Shown one piece after another: positions 52,837 to 60,766 of a stretch of 64,000 nt of DNA. Within the stretch, counting starts at the first letter, position 1, and every line of letters begins with the position of its first letter. The notes beneath the pieces were generated by a model. That model was not told the DNA's origin and did no database searches. It saw only the letters and a list, made by a program, of their open reading frames with translations. Origin of the DNA: Pseudomonas orientalis (GTDB lineage Bacteria; Pseudomonadota; Gammaproteobacteria; Pseudomonadales; Pseudomonadaceae); NCBI RefSeq assembly GCF_002934065.1, contig NZ_CP018049.1, positions 3,780,501-3,844,500 of the forward strand, written 5' to 3'. Both the position numbers and the translations under genes were made by a program.

Positions 52837-54563
52837 GTGCCCTCCCCTCGGGTCACACGCAATACTTCTTCCAACGACGTCACGCCGGCGACGGCCTGGC
52901 GCAGGCCCTCTTCATGCAAGGTGCGCAGGCCGCCACGGCGGGCGGCGGCTTCCAGGGTGGCGGCATCGGCCTGGCGCATCAGCAGGCTGCGCAGTTCTTC
53001 ATTCATCACCAGCAGCTCGGTGATTGCACTGCGGCCGTGGTAACCACCGCCCGGCGTGTCGGCGCGGGGCCGATAAAGCATGATCGGGCGCTCATCGGTA
53101 AAGCGGTCCAGGCCATGCTCGGCGATCAGCTCGGGCGGTGCTTCGAAGGCTTCCCGGGTGGCCGGGTCGAGGCGGCGCACCAGGCGCTGGGCCAGGATGC
53201 CGTTGACGGTCGAGGCAATCAGGTAGCTTTCGACGCCCATGTCGAGCAGCCGCGTGATACTCGCCGCCGCACTGTTGGTGTGCAACGTGGACAGCACCAA
53301 ATGCCCGGTCAGCGACGATTGAATAGCGATGCGGCAGGTTTCCAGGTCGCGGATTTCGCCGATCATAATCACGTCCGGGTCCTGACGCACGATGGAGCGC
53401 AGCGCGCCGGCAAAGTCCAGGCCAATGGCTGGCTTGACCTGAATCTGGTTGATGCCTTCCAGTTGATATTCGACCGGGTCTTCAACCGTGATGATCTTGC
53501 GCTCGGCGGTGTTGAGCCGTGACAGCGCGGTGTACAGCGTGGTGGTCTTGCCCGAGCCGGTCGGGCCGGTGACCAGCAGAATCCCGTGGGGACGCTCCAG
53601 CACTTCAAGGAAGGTTTCCAAGCGCTGGCCATCAAAACCCAGGCTCTGGAAATCGAACTGCACGGTCTGCCGATCAAGCAGACGCATCACCACCGACTCG
53701 CCAAAACTGGTAGGCACCGTGGACACCCGCAGGTCGAGTTCCTTGCCCTGGATGCGCAGCATGATCCGGCCGTCCTGGGGCAGACGCCGCTCGGCGATGT
53801 CCAGGCGCGCCATGATTTTCACCCGCGAAATCACCGCGGCGGATGAGCTCGACGGTGGCGCCTCGGCCTCGTGCAGCACGCCGTCGATGCGGTAACGCAC
53901 CTTGAGCTGGTTTTCGAAGGGTTCGATATGGATGTCCGAGGCGCGATGTTCCACCGCGCGCTGCAGGATCAGGTTGACCAGGCGAATCACCGGCGCCTCG
54001 GAGGCCATGTCCTTGAGGTGTTCGATGTCTTCCAGCGCGCCGCTGTGCTCGTCGAGATTTTCGATCAGCGTGCCCATGGCCGAGCGGCCCTGGCCGTAGT
54101 AGCGCTCGATCAGGGTTTCGACCTCGTTGCGCGGGCCGACCGCCAGCCACACCGGCACGCCGCAGGCATAGGCCAGGGCCTGGAACGGGTAGACCAGCGA
54201 CGGGTTGGCCGCCAGCACGCGCAGGCCACCCTGGCTCCAGCCCACGGGCACCACCTGGTAGTGGCGCATAAAGCGCTCGGTCAGGCTCGGTAACGGGTCA
54301 AGCAAGGGCGGCGCGGCGTCGGCCAGCAGCAGCGGCGCGCCGAGCAAGTCGGCCCAGGCGCGGGCCAGTTCGACTTCGGAGACCAACCCCAGGCGGGTCA
54401 GCAGGCCAAGTAATTCAGGGTCGGCGCTCTCTTGGGACAGGCGCCGGGCGCGCTCCAGGTCCACGGTTTTCAACCCGGCCTGTTGCATCAGCCACGCGCA
54501 GACTTGTTCGGTATCCGGGACGTGCATCTGGCAGGCATCGATGGGCGTTGAGGGACTTGGCAT
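52833..54563 (-). CDS. gspE: Type II secretion ATPase E (HxcR-like, no tetracysteine zinc motif)
   Basis: 576 residues. N1E-type start, then the hexameric ATPase: Walker A GPTGSGKTTT (about residue 332), Asp box ITVEDPVEYQLEGINQIQV, Walker B VIMIGEIRDLETC and His box STLHTNSAAASITRL. The C-terminal C-M domain found in most GspE/PilB proteins normally has paired CxxC motifs; here the region YRPRADTPGGGYHGRSAI has none. It powers pseudopilus assembly. First gene of the operon. Confidence 0.95.
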   Translation of the reverse strand: MPSPSTPIDACQMHVPDTEQVCAWLMQQAGLKTVDLERARRLSQESADPELLGLLTRLGLVSEVELARAWADLLGAPLLLADAAPPLLDPLPSLTERFMRHYQVVPVGWSQGGLRVLAANPSLVYPFQALAYACGVPVWLAVGPRNEVETLIERYYGQGRSAMGTLIENLDEHSGALEDIEHLKDMASEAPVIRLVNLILQRAVEHRASDIHIEPFENQLKVRYRIDGVLHEAEAPPSSSSAAVISRVKIMARLDIAERRLPQDGRIMLRIQGKELDLRVSTVPTSFGESVVMRLLDRQTVQFDFQSLGFDGQRLETFLEVLERPHGILLVTGPTGSGKTTTLYTALSRLNTAERKIITVEDPVEYQLEGINQIQVKPAIGLDFAGALRSIVRQDPDVIMIGEIRDLETCRIAIQSSLTGHLVLSTLHTNSAAASITRLLDMGVESYLIASTVNGILAQRLVRRLDPATREAFEAPPELIAEHGLDRFTDERPIMLYRPRADTPGGGYHGRSAITELLVMNEELRSLLMRQADAATLEAAARRGGLRTLHEEGLRQAVAGVTSLEEVLRVTRGEGT

Positions 54564-54610
54564 AAGCAGCTATCTGAGGGGCAATGTTCTACACAACTGC
54601 AGGAACCCCT

Positions 54611-54700
54611 TGTGGGAGGGGGCTTGCCCCCGATAGCTGTGGACCAGTTGGCGCATATGCTGACTGATACACCGCTATCGGGGGCAAGCCCCCTCCCACA
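54611..54700. repeat. REPIN (GTGGGAGGGGGCTTGC family)
   Basis: Arms TGTGGGAGGGGGCTTGCCCC and its complement enclose about 40 bp in the gap between gspE and the next upstream gene. It marks the other end of the type II secretion operon. Confidence 0.9.
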
Positions 54701-54711
54701 GGGGACCGCGG

Positions 54712-54936
54712 TTAGTTCGAGGTCTTCGGCGCGGCCTGGCTGCTTTTCAAAGGGCGGCCACCCTTGGTGGTTTCGGCTTTCTGCTTTTTCGCCGCCTTGG
54801 CGTCGTGGGTCTGGGTCAGCACGGTGGAATCGGCAGCACCCGACGTCGCATCGGCGTCGGTTGATTCAGCGGCCATGGCCGCGCCACTCAGTGCAACGCC
54901 CAGCACGAGGCCGGCACCCAACAGGGACATTTTCAT
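54712..54936 (-). CDS. Small exported protein of unknown function
   Basis: 74 residues: signal peptide (MKMSLLGAGLVLGVALSGAAMA) and a 50-residue Asp/Ala/Thr then Lys-rich tail (KAAKKQKAETTKGG) likely to be disordered. ATG 54936 has GGAG eight bases upstream. It lies upstream of the type II secretion operon but is separated from it by a REPIN, and may be a substrate, a chaperone-like factor or unrelated. Confidence 0.65.
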   Translation of the reverse strand: MKMSLLGAGLVLGVALSGAAMAAESTDADATSGAADSTVLTQTHDAKAAKKQKAETTKGGRPLKSSQAAPKTSN

Positions 54937-55445
54937 AAACATTCTCCAGTTCAAAAACAGCGGACAGCTCAAGTGGCGCCTTGAATTCGATCAAGACCCT
55001 ACACCAAAGCGTTGTGTATGACAGCTTGTATAAAACATGGCCTTTTAGAACTACCGGGCAACGCCACTAGTTTGCCATGCCGCCATATATTTTCTTAAAC
55101 CAATCGACTGGTAGGTTTAGCCTTAGTTCCGAAAGGTAAGGAAATATTTCTTATTTCACGCAAAAATTAGCTTTTGTTTGACTTATAACTGCAAGAATTG
55201 CCTTAATTATGCAGTTTTTGCGGTTCAAAACGCCATCGCGTGATACCACTTAGACACTACTCACAATAACAATCCATACAATTATTAAACTTTTAATACT
55301 GCGAAACCTGCCAAGTAGTTGCAATTAGCCATCGGTTAAACATTGCGATCAAGGCTGACTATTGCCCGTAAAAAAGTGACAGGCGCGCTGTGTGAAGCGC
55401 GCGTTTTGGCACCCTATTTTCAATAAACAGTTGTCGGAGAAACCC
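54937..55445. other. AT-rich divergent intergenic region before the GH3 gene
   Basis: 509 bp with no gene recognised. The centre (55080-55350) is strongly AT-rich, with AAGGAAATATTTCTT near 55140 (core GAAATATTTC palindromic) and long T/A stretches, probably holding promoters for both sides. It ends with the leader hairpin at 55383-55407. Confidence 0.5.
55383..55407 (+). terminator. Terminator-like hairpin in the GH3 gene leader
   Basis: GCGCGCT, 6-nt loop, AGCGCGC then GTTTT. The 7-bp GC stem with a short T-run lies about 40 bp before the GH3 start codon, so it would attenuate transcription from an upstream promoter. Confidence 0.55.
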
Positions 55446-58196
55446 ATGAACAAACGCAAAATGATCGGTGCGCAGTCGGCATTTGCCCTGCTGGCACTGG
55501 CCGTGTCCCAGGTGCATGCGGCCACCAGCCCGGCCTTGGATGAGGGCAGGGTGAGCCGCGCAGAAAAGGCCGCGGATAAAACCCTGGCGAAGATGACCAT
55601 GGAAGAGAAACTCGCCTACATCGGCGGCACTGGCGGTTGGGACGTCAAGCCGTTGACCCAATACGGCATCCCGCAGATCCACGGTGCCGACGGCGGTGTC
55701 GGCGTGCGCTACACCAGTGAAGGCAACGCCCAGGGCGTGGTGTACCCGTCCGGTCCGAACCTGGCAGCCAGCTGGAACCCGCGTCGCGCCATCGACCTGG
55801 GCCGTGCCCTGGGCTACGACACCGCCAGCGGCGGTTATCAGTTCGTCACCGGCCCCGGCATCAATCTGTACCGCATGCCGTACAGCGGCCGTGCGTTCGA
55901 GTATCTGTCGGGTGAAGACCCCTTCCTCGGCGCCAGCCTGGGGCCGGCCGTGATCAACGGGATTCAGTCGCGCGGCGTGTGGGCCAACGCCAAGCATTTC
56001 GCCGCCAATGACCAGGAAAGCAACCGCTTCCATCTCAACGAAACCATCAGCGAGCGCGTGCTGCGCGAGATGACCCTGCCGCCTTTCGAGTCCGCCTCGA
56101 AGAACAGCAAAGTCGCGATGATGATGTGTGCATTCCAGAAGGTGAACGGCGAGTTCGCATGCCAGAACAAGCACCTGATGCGTGACATCCTGAAAACCGA
56201 ATGGGGCTATCCGGGTTTCGTCCAGAGTGACTACAACGCCGTGGTCGACGGCTTGCCGGCGGCACAGGCCGGTACTGACCTGGACATGATGGGCTACCAG
56301 ATGAACAGCACCGTCCTCAAGCCGTACCTGGACAGTGGCGAGCTGAGCAGCGCGACCATCGATGACAAGGTTCGCCGCATCCTCAAGCAGATCTACCTGT
56401 ACAAGTTCGACAGCAAAGCCCCGCTGACCAGCCACAACATGAACAGCGCCACCAGCAACCGCACGGCGCTCAATGCCGCGCGCGAAGGCATCGTGCTGCT
56501 GAAAAACCAGAACAGCCTGCTGCCGCTGGACGCGAAGAAGGTCAAGCGCATCGCCGTGGTCGGCACCCTGGCCAAGTACGCGCCGCCTACCGGTTTCGGC
56601 AGCGCCAACGTGATGGCCGCCAACTACATCAGCGAGCTGAGCGGCTTGCAGCAACTGGCGCCAGGCGCCAAGGTCGAGTTCATCGACGGGCTGTCGCTGG
56701 ACCCGGCCACCTCCAGCTGGACCCATGCCGACAGCAATGGCAACAGTGTCAAAGGCCTGAAGACCGAGTTCTTCAGCAACACCAACTGGTCCGGTGACCC
56801 GGCCGCCACCCGCACTGACACCCACGTCAACCTCGACTGGTCCACCGACAGCCTGCCAGTCAATGGCGACACTGCCGCCACGTCGATTCGCTACAGCGGC
56901 CAGATCACCCCGACCGTCAGCGGCGAACAGGTGTTCAAAGTCCGCGCCGACGGTGCGGTACGCCTCTACGTCAACGGCAAGAAAGTCCTCGACAACGGCG
57001 ACGGCAAGCCGCTGCCGAACAACAGCATTCCGCCGACCATCCCGGTGTTCGCCAAGGTCAATCTTGAAGCCGGCAAACCGGTCGACATCAAGCTCGAATA
57101 CTCGCGCCGCAACGGCTACCTCTCCACCATGGGCGGCCTGGTTGGCGTGCAGATGAGCTGGGCATCGCTGGTTGCGCCACAGGACCTGGCGCAGTACGAC
57201 GCCGTACTGGTGGCAGCCGGCAACAGCAATGAATACGAGGGCGAAGGCTTCGACCACAGCTTCGACCTGCCGGAATACCAGAACCTGCTGATCCAGAGCA
57301 TTGCCAAGGTCAACCCGAACACCGTGGTCACCCTGCACGGCGGCACCGGCTTGAAGATGAGCGACTGGATCGACCAGGTGCCGGCCGCCCTGCACGCCTT
57401 CTACCCTGGGCAGAACGGCGGCCAGGCCCTGGCAGAGATCCTGCTGGGCAAGGTCAACCCGTCGGCCAAGCTGCCGATCAGTATCGAACGCAACATCGAA
57501 GACAACCCGATCTACGCGACTTTCCCCAAGTTCGACAATCAGGAAACCCTGAGCGAGATGAGCTACAAGGACGACCTGTTCCTGGGCTATCGCGGCTACG
57601 AGAAGAAGGGCATCAAGCCGCTGTATCCGTTCGGTTATGGCTTGTCGTACACCACCTTCGGCTACAGCAACATCAGCGTCAGCCCTGGCGTCGCCGTGGC
57701 CGGTGCGCCGATCAAGGTGTCGTTCGATCTGGCCAACACCGGCAAGGTCGCCGGCGCCGAAGTGGCCGAGCTGTACGTGGGCCAGAACAACCCGAAAGTC
57801 GAACGCGCGATCAAGGAGCTCAAGGGCTACAAGAAAGTGTTCCTCAAGCCTGGCCAGAGCAAGCGCGTGACCATCGAGCTCAACGACCGCTCGCTGGCCT
57901 ACTACGATGTGGCCAGCAAGCAGTGGGTGGTGGATGCCGACAGCTTCAACCTGTCGGTGGGCGCTTCGTCCCAGGACATCCGCCTGAACGCCAAGCTGGT
58001 CAACCCGTTCCGCCAGGAACTGTCGACCACCACCAGCAACCCGCTGCCGCGTTCGGCGCTGAACTCGACGTTGCGTGAATCGACGGTGAAGACCGGCGGC
58101 GTACTGCATCAAAATGAAGGGGATAGCGGCACCAGCGACGGTGATGGCTATGACATGAGCGATGACAGCAGCCAGGGCAGTGCTGCGGGCAACTGA
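55446..58196 (+). CDS. Secreted glycoside hydrolase family 3 beta-glycosidase with PA14 insert
   Basis: 916 residues. Signal peptide (SAFALLALAVSQVHA), GH3 N-terminal barrel with GFVQSDYNAVVDG (nucleophile Asp262), GH3 C-terminal sandwich split by a PA14 carbohydrate-binding domain at about 435-580 (GLKTEFFSNTNWSGDP, FKVRADGAVRLYVNGKKVLD), and a fibronectin III-like end (AEVAELYVGQNNP). The last 50 residues are an acidic, Ser/Asp-rich tail, perhaps a secretion or cell-surface signal. It cleaves beta-glucosides or similar glycans outside the cytoplasm; the type II system encoded nearby could export it (inference). GGAG seven bases before ATG 55446. Confidence 0.93.
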   Translation: MNKRKMIGAQSAFALLALAVSQVHAATSPALDEGRVSRAEKAADKTLAKMTMEEKLAYIGGTGGWDVKPLTQYGIPQIHGADGGVGVRYTSEGNAQGVVYPSGPNLAASWNPRRAIDLGRALGYDTASGGYQFVTGPGINLYRMPYSGRAFEYLSGEDPFLGASLGPAVINGIQSRGVWANAKHFAANDQESNRFHLNETISERVLREMTLPPFESASKNSKVAMMMCAFQKVNGEFACQNKHLMRDILKTEWGYPGFVQSDYNAVVDGLPAAQAGTDLDMMGYQMNSTVLKPYLDSGELSSATIDDKVRRILKQIYLYKFDSKAPLTSHNMNSATSNRTALNAAREGIVLLKNQNSLLPLDAKKVKRIAVVGTLAKYAPPTGFGSANVMAANYISELSGLQQLAPGAKVEFIDGLSLDPATSSWTHADSNGNSVKGLKTEFFSNTNWSGDPAATRTDTHVNLDWSTDSLPVNGDTAATSIRYSGQITPTVSGEQVFKVRADGAVRLYVNGKKVLDNGDGKPLPNNSIPPTIPVFAKVNLEAGKPVDIKLEYSRRNGYLSTMGGLVGVQMSWASLVAPQDLAQYDAVLVAAGNSNEYEGEGFDHSFDLPEYQNLLIQSIAKVNPNTVVTLHGGTGLKMSDWIDQVPAALHAFYPGQNGGQALAEILLGKVNPSAKLPISIERNIEDNPIYATFPKFDNQETLSEMSYKDDLFLGYRGYEKKGIKPLYPFGYGLSYTTFGYSNISVSPGVAVAGAPIKVSFDLANTGKVAGAEVAELYVGQNNPKVERAIKELKGYKKVFLKPGQSKRVTIELNDRSLAYYDVASKQWVVDADSFNLSVGASSQDIRLNAKLVNPFRQELSTTTSNPLPRSALNSTLRESTVKTGGVLHQNEGDSGTSDGDGYDMSDDSSQGSAAGN

Positions 58197-58200
58197 TCCC

Positions 58201-58353
58201 TGTGGAAGGGGGCAAGCCCCCTGCCACATGATCGTTCCCACGCTCTGCGTGGGAATGCCGCCTGGGACGCTCCGCGTTCCGCCGACAACTCAATGCGTAC
58301 AGGTGACGCAGAGCGTCACGGGATGCATTACCACGCGGAGCGTGGGAACGATC
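58201..58353. repeat. Partial REP and a second-family REPIN-like palindrome
   Basis: 58201-58229 is a solitary degenerate REP (tgtggaagggggcaagcccc). 58230-58252 and 58331-58353 are inverted repeats of 23 bp with one wobble mismatch (GATCGTTCCCACGCTC start), enclosing inner palindromes. This second family (CGTTCCCACGCTCTGCGTGG) is unlike the GTGGGAGG one. The region has no gene. Confidence 0.8.
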
Positions 58354-58363
58354 AATCGGGTAT

Positions 58364-58746
58364 CCACGATGCGAAGCGAGCCGCTCTTGATCTTGATCTT
58401 GATCTGCTTTTGATCTCAGGCGCCCCGTTAAACCACGCTGGCCGAACGCAGGCTTGAATCCGTGGGTAACCCGGCAGGACGCCGGGTTAGCCGCCCCGCG
58501 CCATGGATGGCGCGTGGCGGCGGCCCACGGATTCAAGCCTGCGTTCGGGCACACCGAGCCTAAGCGAGGTGCCGAGTGGTGGGGCAAGAGCGTTTTGCTT
58601 ACTTTTGCGCTTTTCAAAAGTGAGCCGCCGTAAGGGCGGAACCCATAGCAGCCGTGACCGCAGCAACGGATATGTACTCGGTCTGATCCAGCATCCTGGT
58701 CGGCCCAGAGGCCGCCATCGGGGGCAAGCCCCCTCCCACATTGGAC
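58364..58746. repeat. 383-bp dispersed element, copy 2
   Basis: Matches copy 1 (4314-4696) end to end. The three-way junction maps to 58442-58548: outer stem 58442-58467 with 58523-58548 (one G-T at the inner end), hairpins 58468-58475/58481-58488 and 58491-58503/58508-58520. The latter hairpin has compensated changes at 58495/58516, 58497/58514 and 58499/58512 relative to copy 1. It ends in a REP core as does copy 1. Confidence 0.85.
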
Positions 58747-58784
58747 CGGGATCGACACCAAAATCCCGGCCAGCCAGAGGCCGC

Positions 58785-58826
58785 CATCGGAGGCAAGTCG
58801 AATCGTCGCACCGCCCCTCCCACATT
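58785..58826. repeat. Third copy of the 42-bp REP-variant arm
   Basis: Identical to the arms at 4187-4228 and 4778-4819 except at two positions near its left end. It follows element copy 2 by 39 bp, as an arm follows copy 1 by 82 bp, so arm and element seem to be linked units. It ends 16 bp before the TetR stop codon. Confidence 0.8.
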
Positions 58827-58841
58827 TGGACCGGGATCGAC

Positions 58842-59456
58842 TCAGGCTCTAATGGCCGCTTCGACCCGCGCAATGTAGGCATCGAACCGCGCCACCAGGT
58901 CCACCTGCTCCGGAAAGCGCAGCCACTGGATCTGCAAGCCATCCATCATGGCCAGGATCTCTTCCACCAGCCCGGCAATGTCCACGTCACTGCGCACCTC
59001 CCCCGCCGCCACCAGGTCTGCAAACTGCCCCTGCAGTCGTCGCTGGATCCCCGCATAGCGCTCCTGAAACCAGCCCCACGCCGGTTGCGTATCAAGCAGA
59101 CTTTCCGCATTCAAAATGGTAAATGCACGCACCACACCAGGCGCGGTGGCATTCGAGCGGTTGATCGCGCGCAGGCTGCCAAGCAACCCGCTCAACGACT
59201 TCTCGGCGCGTACTTCATCGGCAATCCGTTGGTTGACTTCGTCGCGGCGTTGCAGCACGCCCATCAACAACGAGATCTTGCTGGGAAAGTGATGCAGCAG
59301 GCCAGCCACGGAAATACCGACAATCGCCGCCACCTGGGCCACGGAGGCGCCGCTGTAGCCCTCCAGGGAGAACACCTGCAAGGCCGCGTCCAGCAGCTCT
59401 TCGCGGCGTTTTTCACCCTTGGGTGCGCGGCGGGTTTTAGGGGCAGGTTCAGTCAT
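58842..59456 (-). CDS. TetR-family transcriptional regulator
   Basis: 204 residues. HTH at about 17-60: KRREELLDAALQVFSLEGYSGASVAQVAAIVGISVAGLLHHFPSK (read with the usual TetR pattern of G-Y-x-x-A-S-V). The C-terminal ligand domain is rich in Leu/Ala and has no marked feature. It is encoded in the same direction as, and 62 bp after, the LacI gene, so it may belong to that regulatory locus; its target is unknown. Confidence 0.88.
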   Translation of the reverse strand: MTEPAPKTRRAPKGEKRREELLDAALQVFSLEGYSGASVAQVAAIVGISVAGLLHHFPSKISLLMGVLQRRDEVNQRIADEVRAEKSLSGLLGSLRAINRSNATAPGVVRAFTILNAESLLDTQPAWGWFQERYAGIQRRLQGQFADLVAAGEVRSDVDIAGLVEEILAMMDGLQIQWLRFPEQVDLVARFDAYIARVEAAIRA

Positions 59457-59518
59457 GGGAACGTCCTTGTGGGCAGGCTTGCACCCTATCCAAATTGCCC
59501 CTGGGCCGCAAATAAAGC

Positions 59519-60568
59519 TCAGGCGCTTTCGCGTTCGATCAGGCTGCAGTCCAACAGGTTCAAGCGCTGTACCTCATCCACCACCGCCAGTACGCCAAGG
59601 CTTTCCAGTATCCGCGTGGCCGCCAGCACACCAATGTCCAACGCCGGCGGCTTGATGGTGCTCAGGCTCGGCAATAGCATTTCGGCAAACGGGTAATCGC
59701 CGAAACCGAGTACCGCGCAGTCCTGGGGGATTTTCAACCCGGCACGCTGCCCTGCCAGCAAGCCGCCGGCGGCCAGGTTGTCATTGGCGAAGAAGATCGC
59801 GTCGGGCGGTGTGGCATGGCTCATCAGGCTTTCCATCGCCTGCTTGCCCGCCTCAAAGGGCGCGCGGTCGGCGTCGGGAGCGAAGACCCAGGGCTGCACG
59901 CCCAGTTCGATCAGGGTCGCGGCGAACCCCTCGCCCCGCTCACGCGCGCTCAGGTCCCCCGCGGCGCTGTTGTGCACGAAAGCGATGCGTCGGTGGCCCT
60001 TGGCGTGCAGGTACCGCGCGGCCGTCACGCCGACTTCATAGTGGGAAAAACCGATCTGCAACGGCTTGCGCTCGGGCACGTAGTCCCAGGTTTCGACCAC
60101 GGGGATATCGGCGTCGGCGATCATCTTTTCGGTGCCCGCACTGTGAAAACGGCTGGTCAGCACCAACGCCGCCGGCGACCAGCCGAGAAAGGCACGCACC
60201 GCACTTTCTTCCTGCTCGGCGCTGAAATAACTGGACGCCAGCAACAGCTGGTACCCATGCCGGCTGAGGGTATCGCTGAAACCCTGGAGGGTATTGGCGA
60301 AGATCGGCCCGGAGATGTTCGGGATCACCATGGCCACGATCCGGCCCCGTGCGGAGGCCAGGCCACCGGCCACCAGATTCGGCACATAGCCCAGTGCGGC
60401 GACCACCTCGGCAATACGTTCGCGGCGCTCGGGCGAGACTTGCTCCGGCTGATTGAAATACCGCGACACGGTAATCGCCGACACCCCGGCCTGGTGCGCG
60501 ACGGTGCTCAGGGTGACGCGGCCGGCGCCACGGCGTTTGCGCGGTTTTGCTTCAGTCACGGGGGGCAT
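59519..60568 (-). CDS. LacI-family transcriptional repressor
   Basis: 349 residues. N-terminal HTH: VTLSTVAHQAGVSAITVSRYFNQPEQVSPERRERI, followed by the hinge helix (LGYVPNLVAGGLASARG) and the sugar-binding domain (IVAMVIPNISGPIFANTLQG ... GFGDYPFAEMLLPSLSTI). It belongs to the GntR-like branch of LacI proteins. It is divergent from the TonB receptor gene; the palindrome at 60647-60660 lies between them and is the probable operator, giving autoregulation as well. ATG 60568 is the family start; a TTG at 60583 would be in-frame. Confidence 0.9.
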   Translation of the reverse strand: MPPVTEAKPRKRRGAGRVTLSTVAHQAGVSAITVSRYFNQPEQVSPERRERIAEVVAALGYVPNLVAGGLASARGRIVAMVIPNISGPIFANTLQGFSDTLSRHGYQLLLASSYFSAEQEESAVRAFLGWSPAALVLTSRFHSAGTEKMIADADIPVVETWDYVPERKPLQIGFSHYEVGVTAARYLHAKGHRRIAFVHNSAAGDLSARERGEGFAATLIELGVQPWVFAPDADRAPFEAGKQAMESLMSHATPPDAIFFANDNLAAGGLLAGQRAGLKIPQDCAVLGFGDYPFAEMLLPSLSTIKPPALDIGVLAATRILESLGVLAVVDEVQRLNLLDCSLIERESA

Positions 60569-60646
60569 CCAGTAAAAAACCAAAAAGAATATAAAACTAA
60601 TTTTTTAGTATTTGACGCTCTAAACGCGAGCCTTCAATAATGCCGA

Positions 60647-60660
60647 TGTTAGCGCTAACA
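60647..60660. promoter_or_regulatory. LacI-type operator in divergent LacI / TonB receptor region
   Basis: TGTTAGCGCTAACA is a perfect 14-bp palindrome with central CG, between the LacI gene start (60568) and the TonB receptor start (60767). It fits the same pattern TGTTANCGNTAACA as the site upstream of the sugar ABC operon (4110-4123). Confidence 0.75.
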
Positions 60661-60766
60661 AAGCGCATTGTCTGCTACTCGCTCGAGCGAATGCCCAAGA
60701 CATCCACACAGGCGCTGGCGGTCGCAGAACCGCAGCGGACCAGGGCACTTTTCGAGCGGGCATCGC

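Noticed and set aside
55359..58241. Very long open frame (about 960 codons) on the minus strand opposite the GH3 gene
   Set aside because: It mirrors the codon pattern of a high-GC gene whose GH3 motifs, signal peptide and ribosome site are all clear on the plus strand; the minus translation is rich in Gly/Val/Gln/His without any domain.
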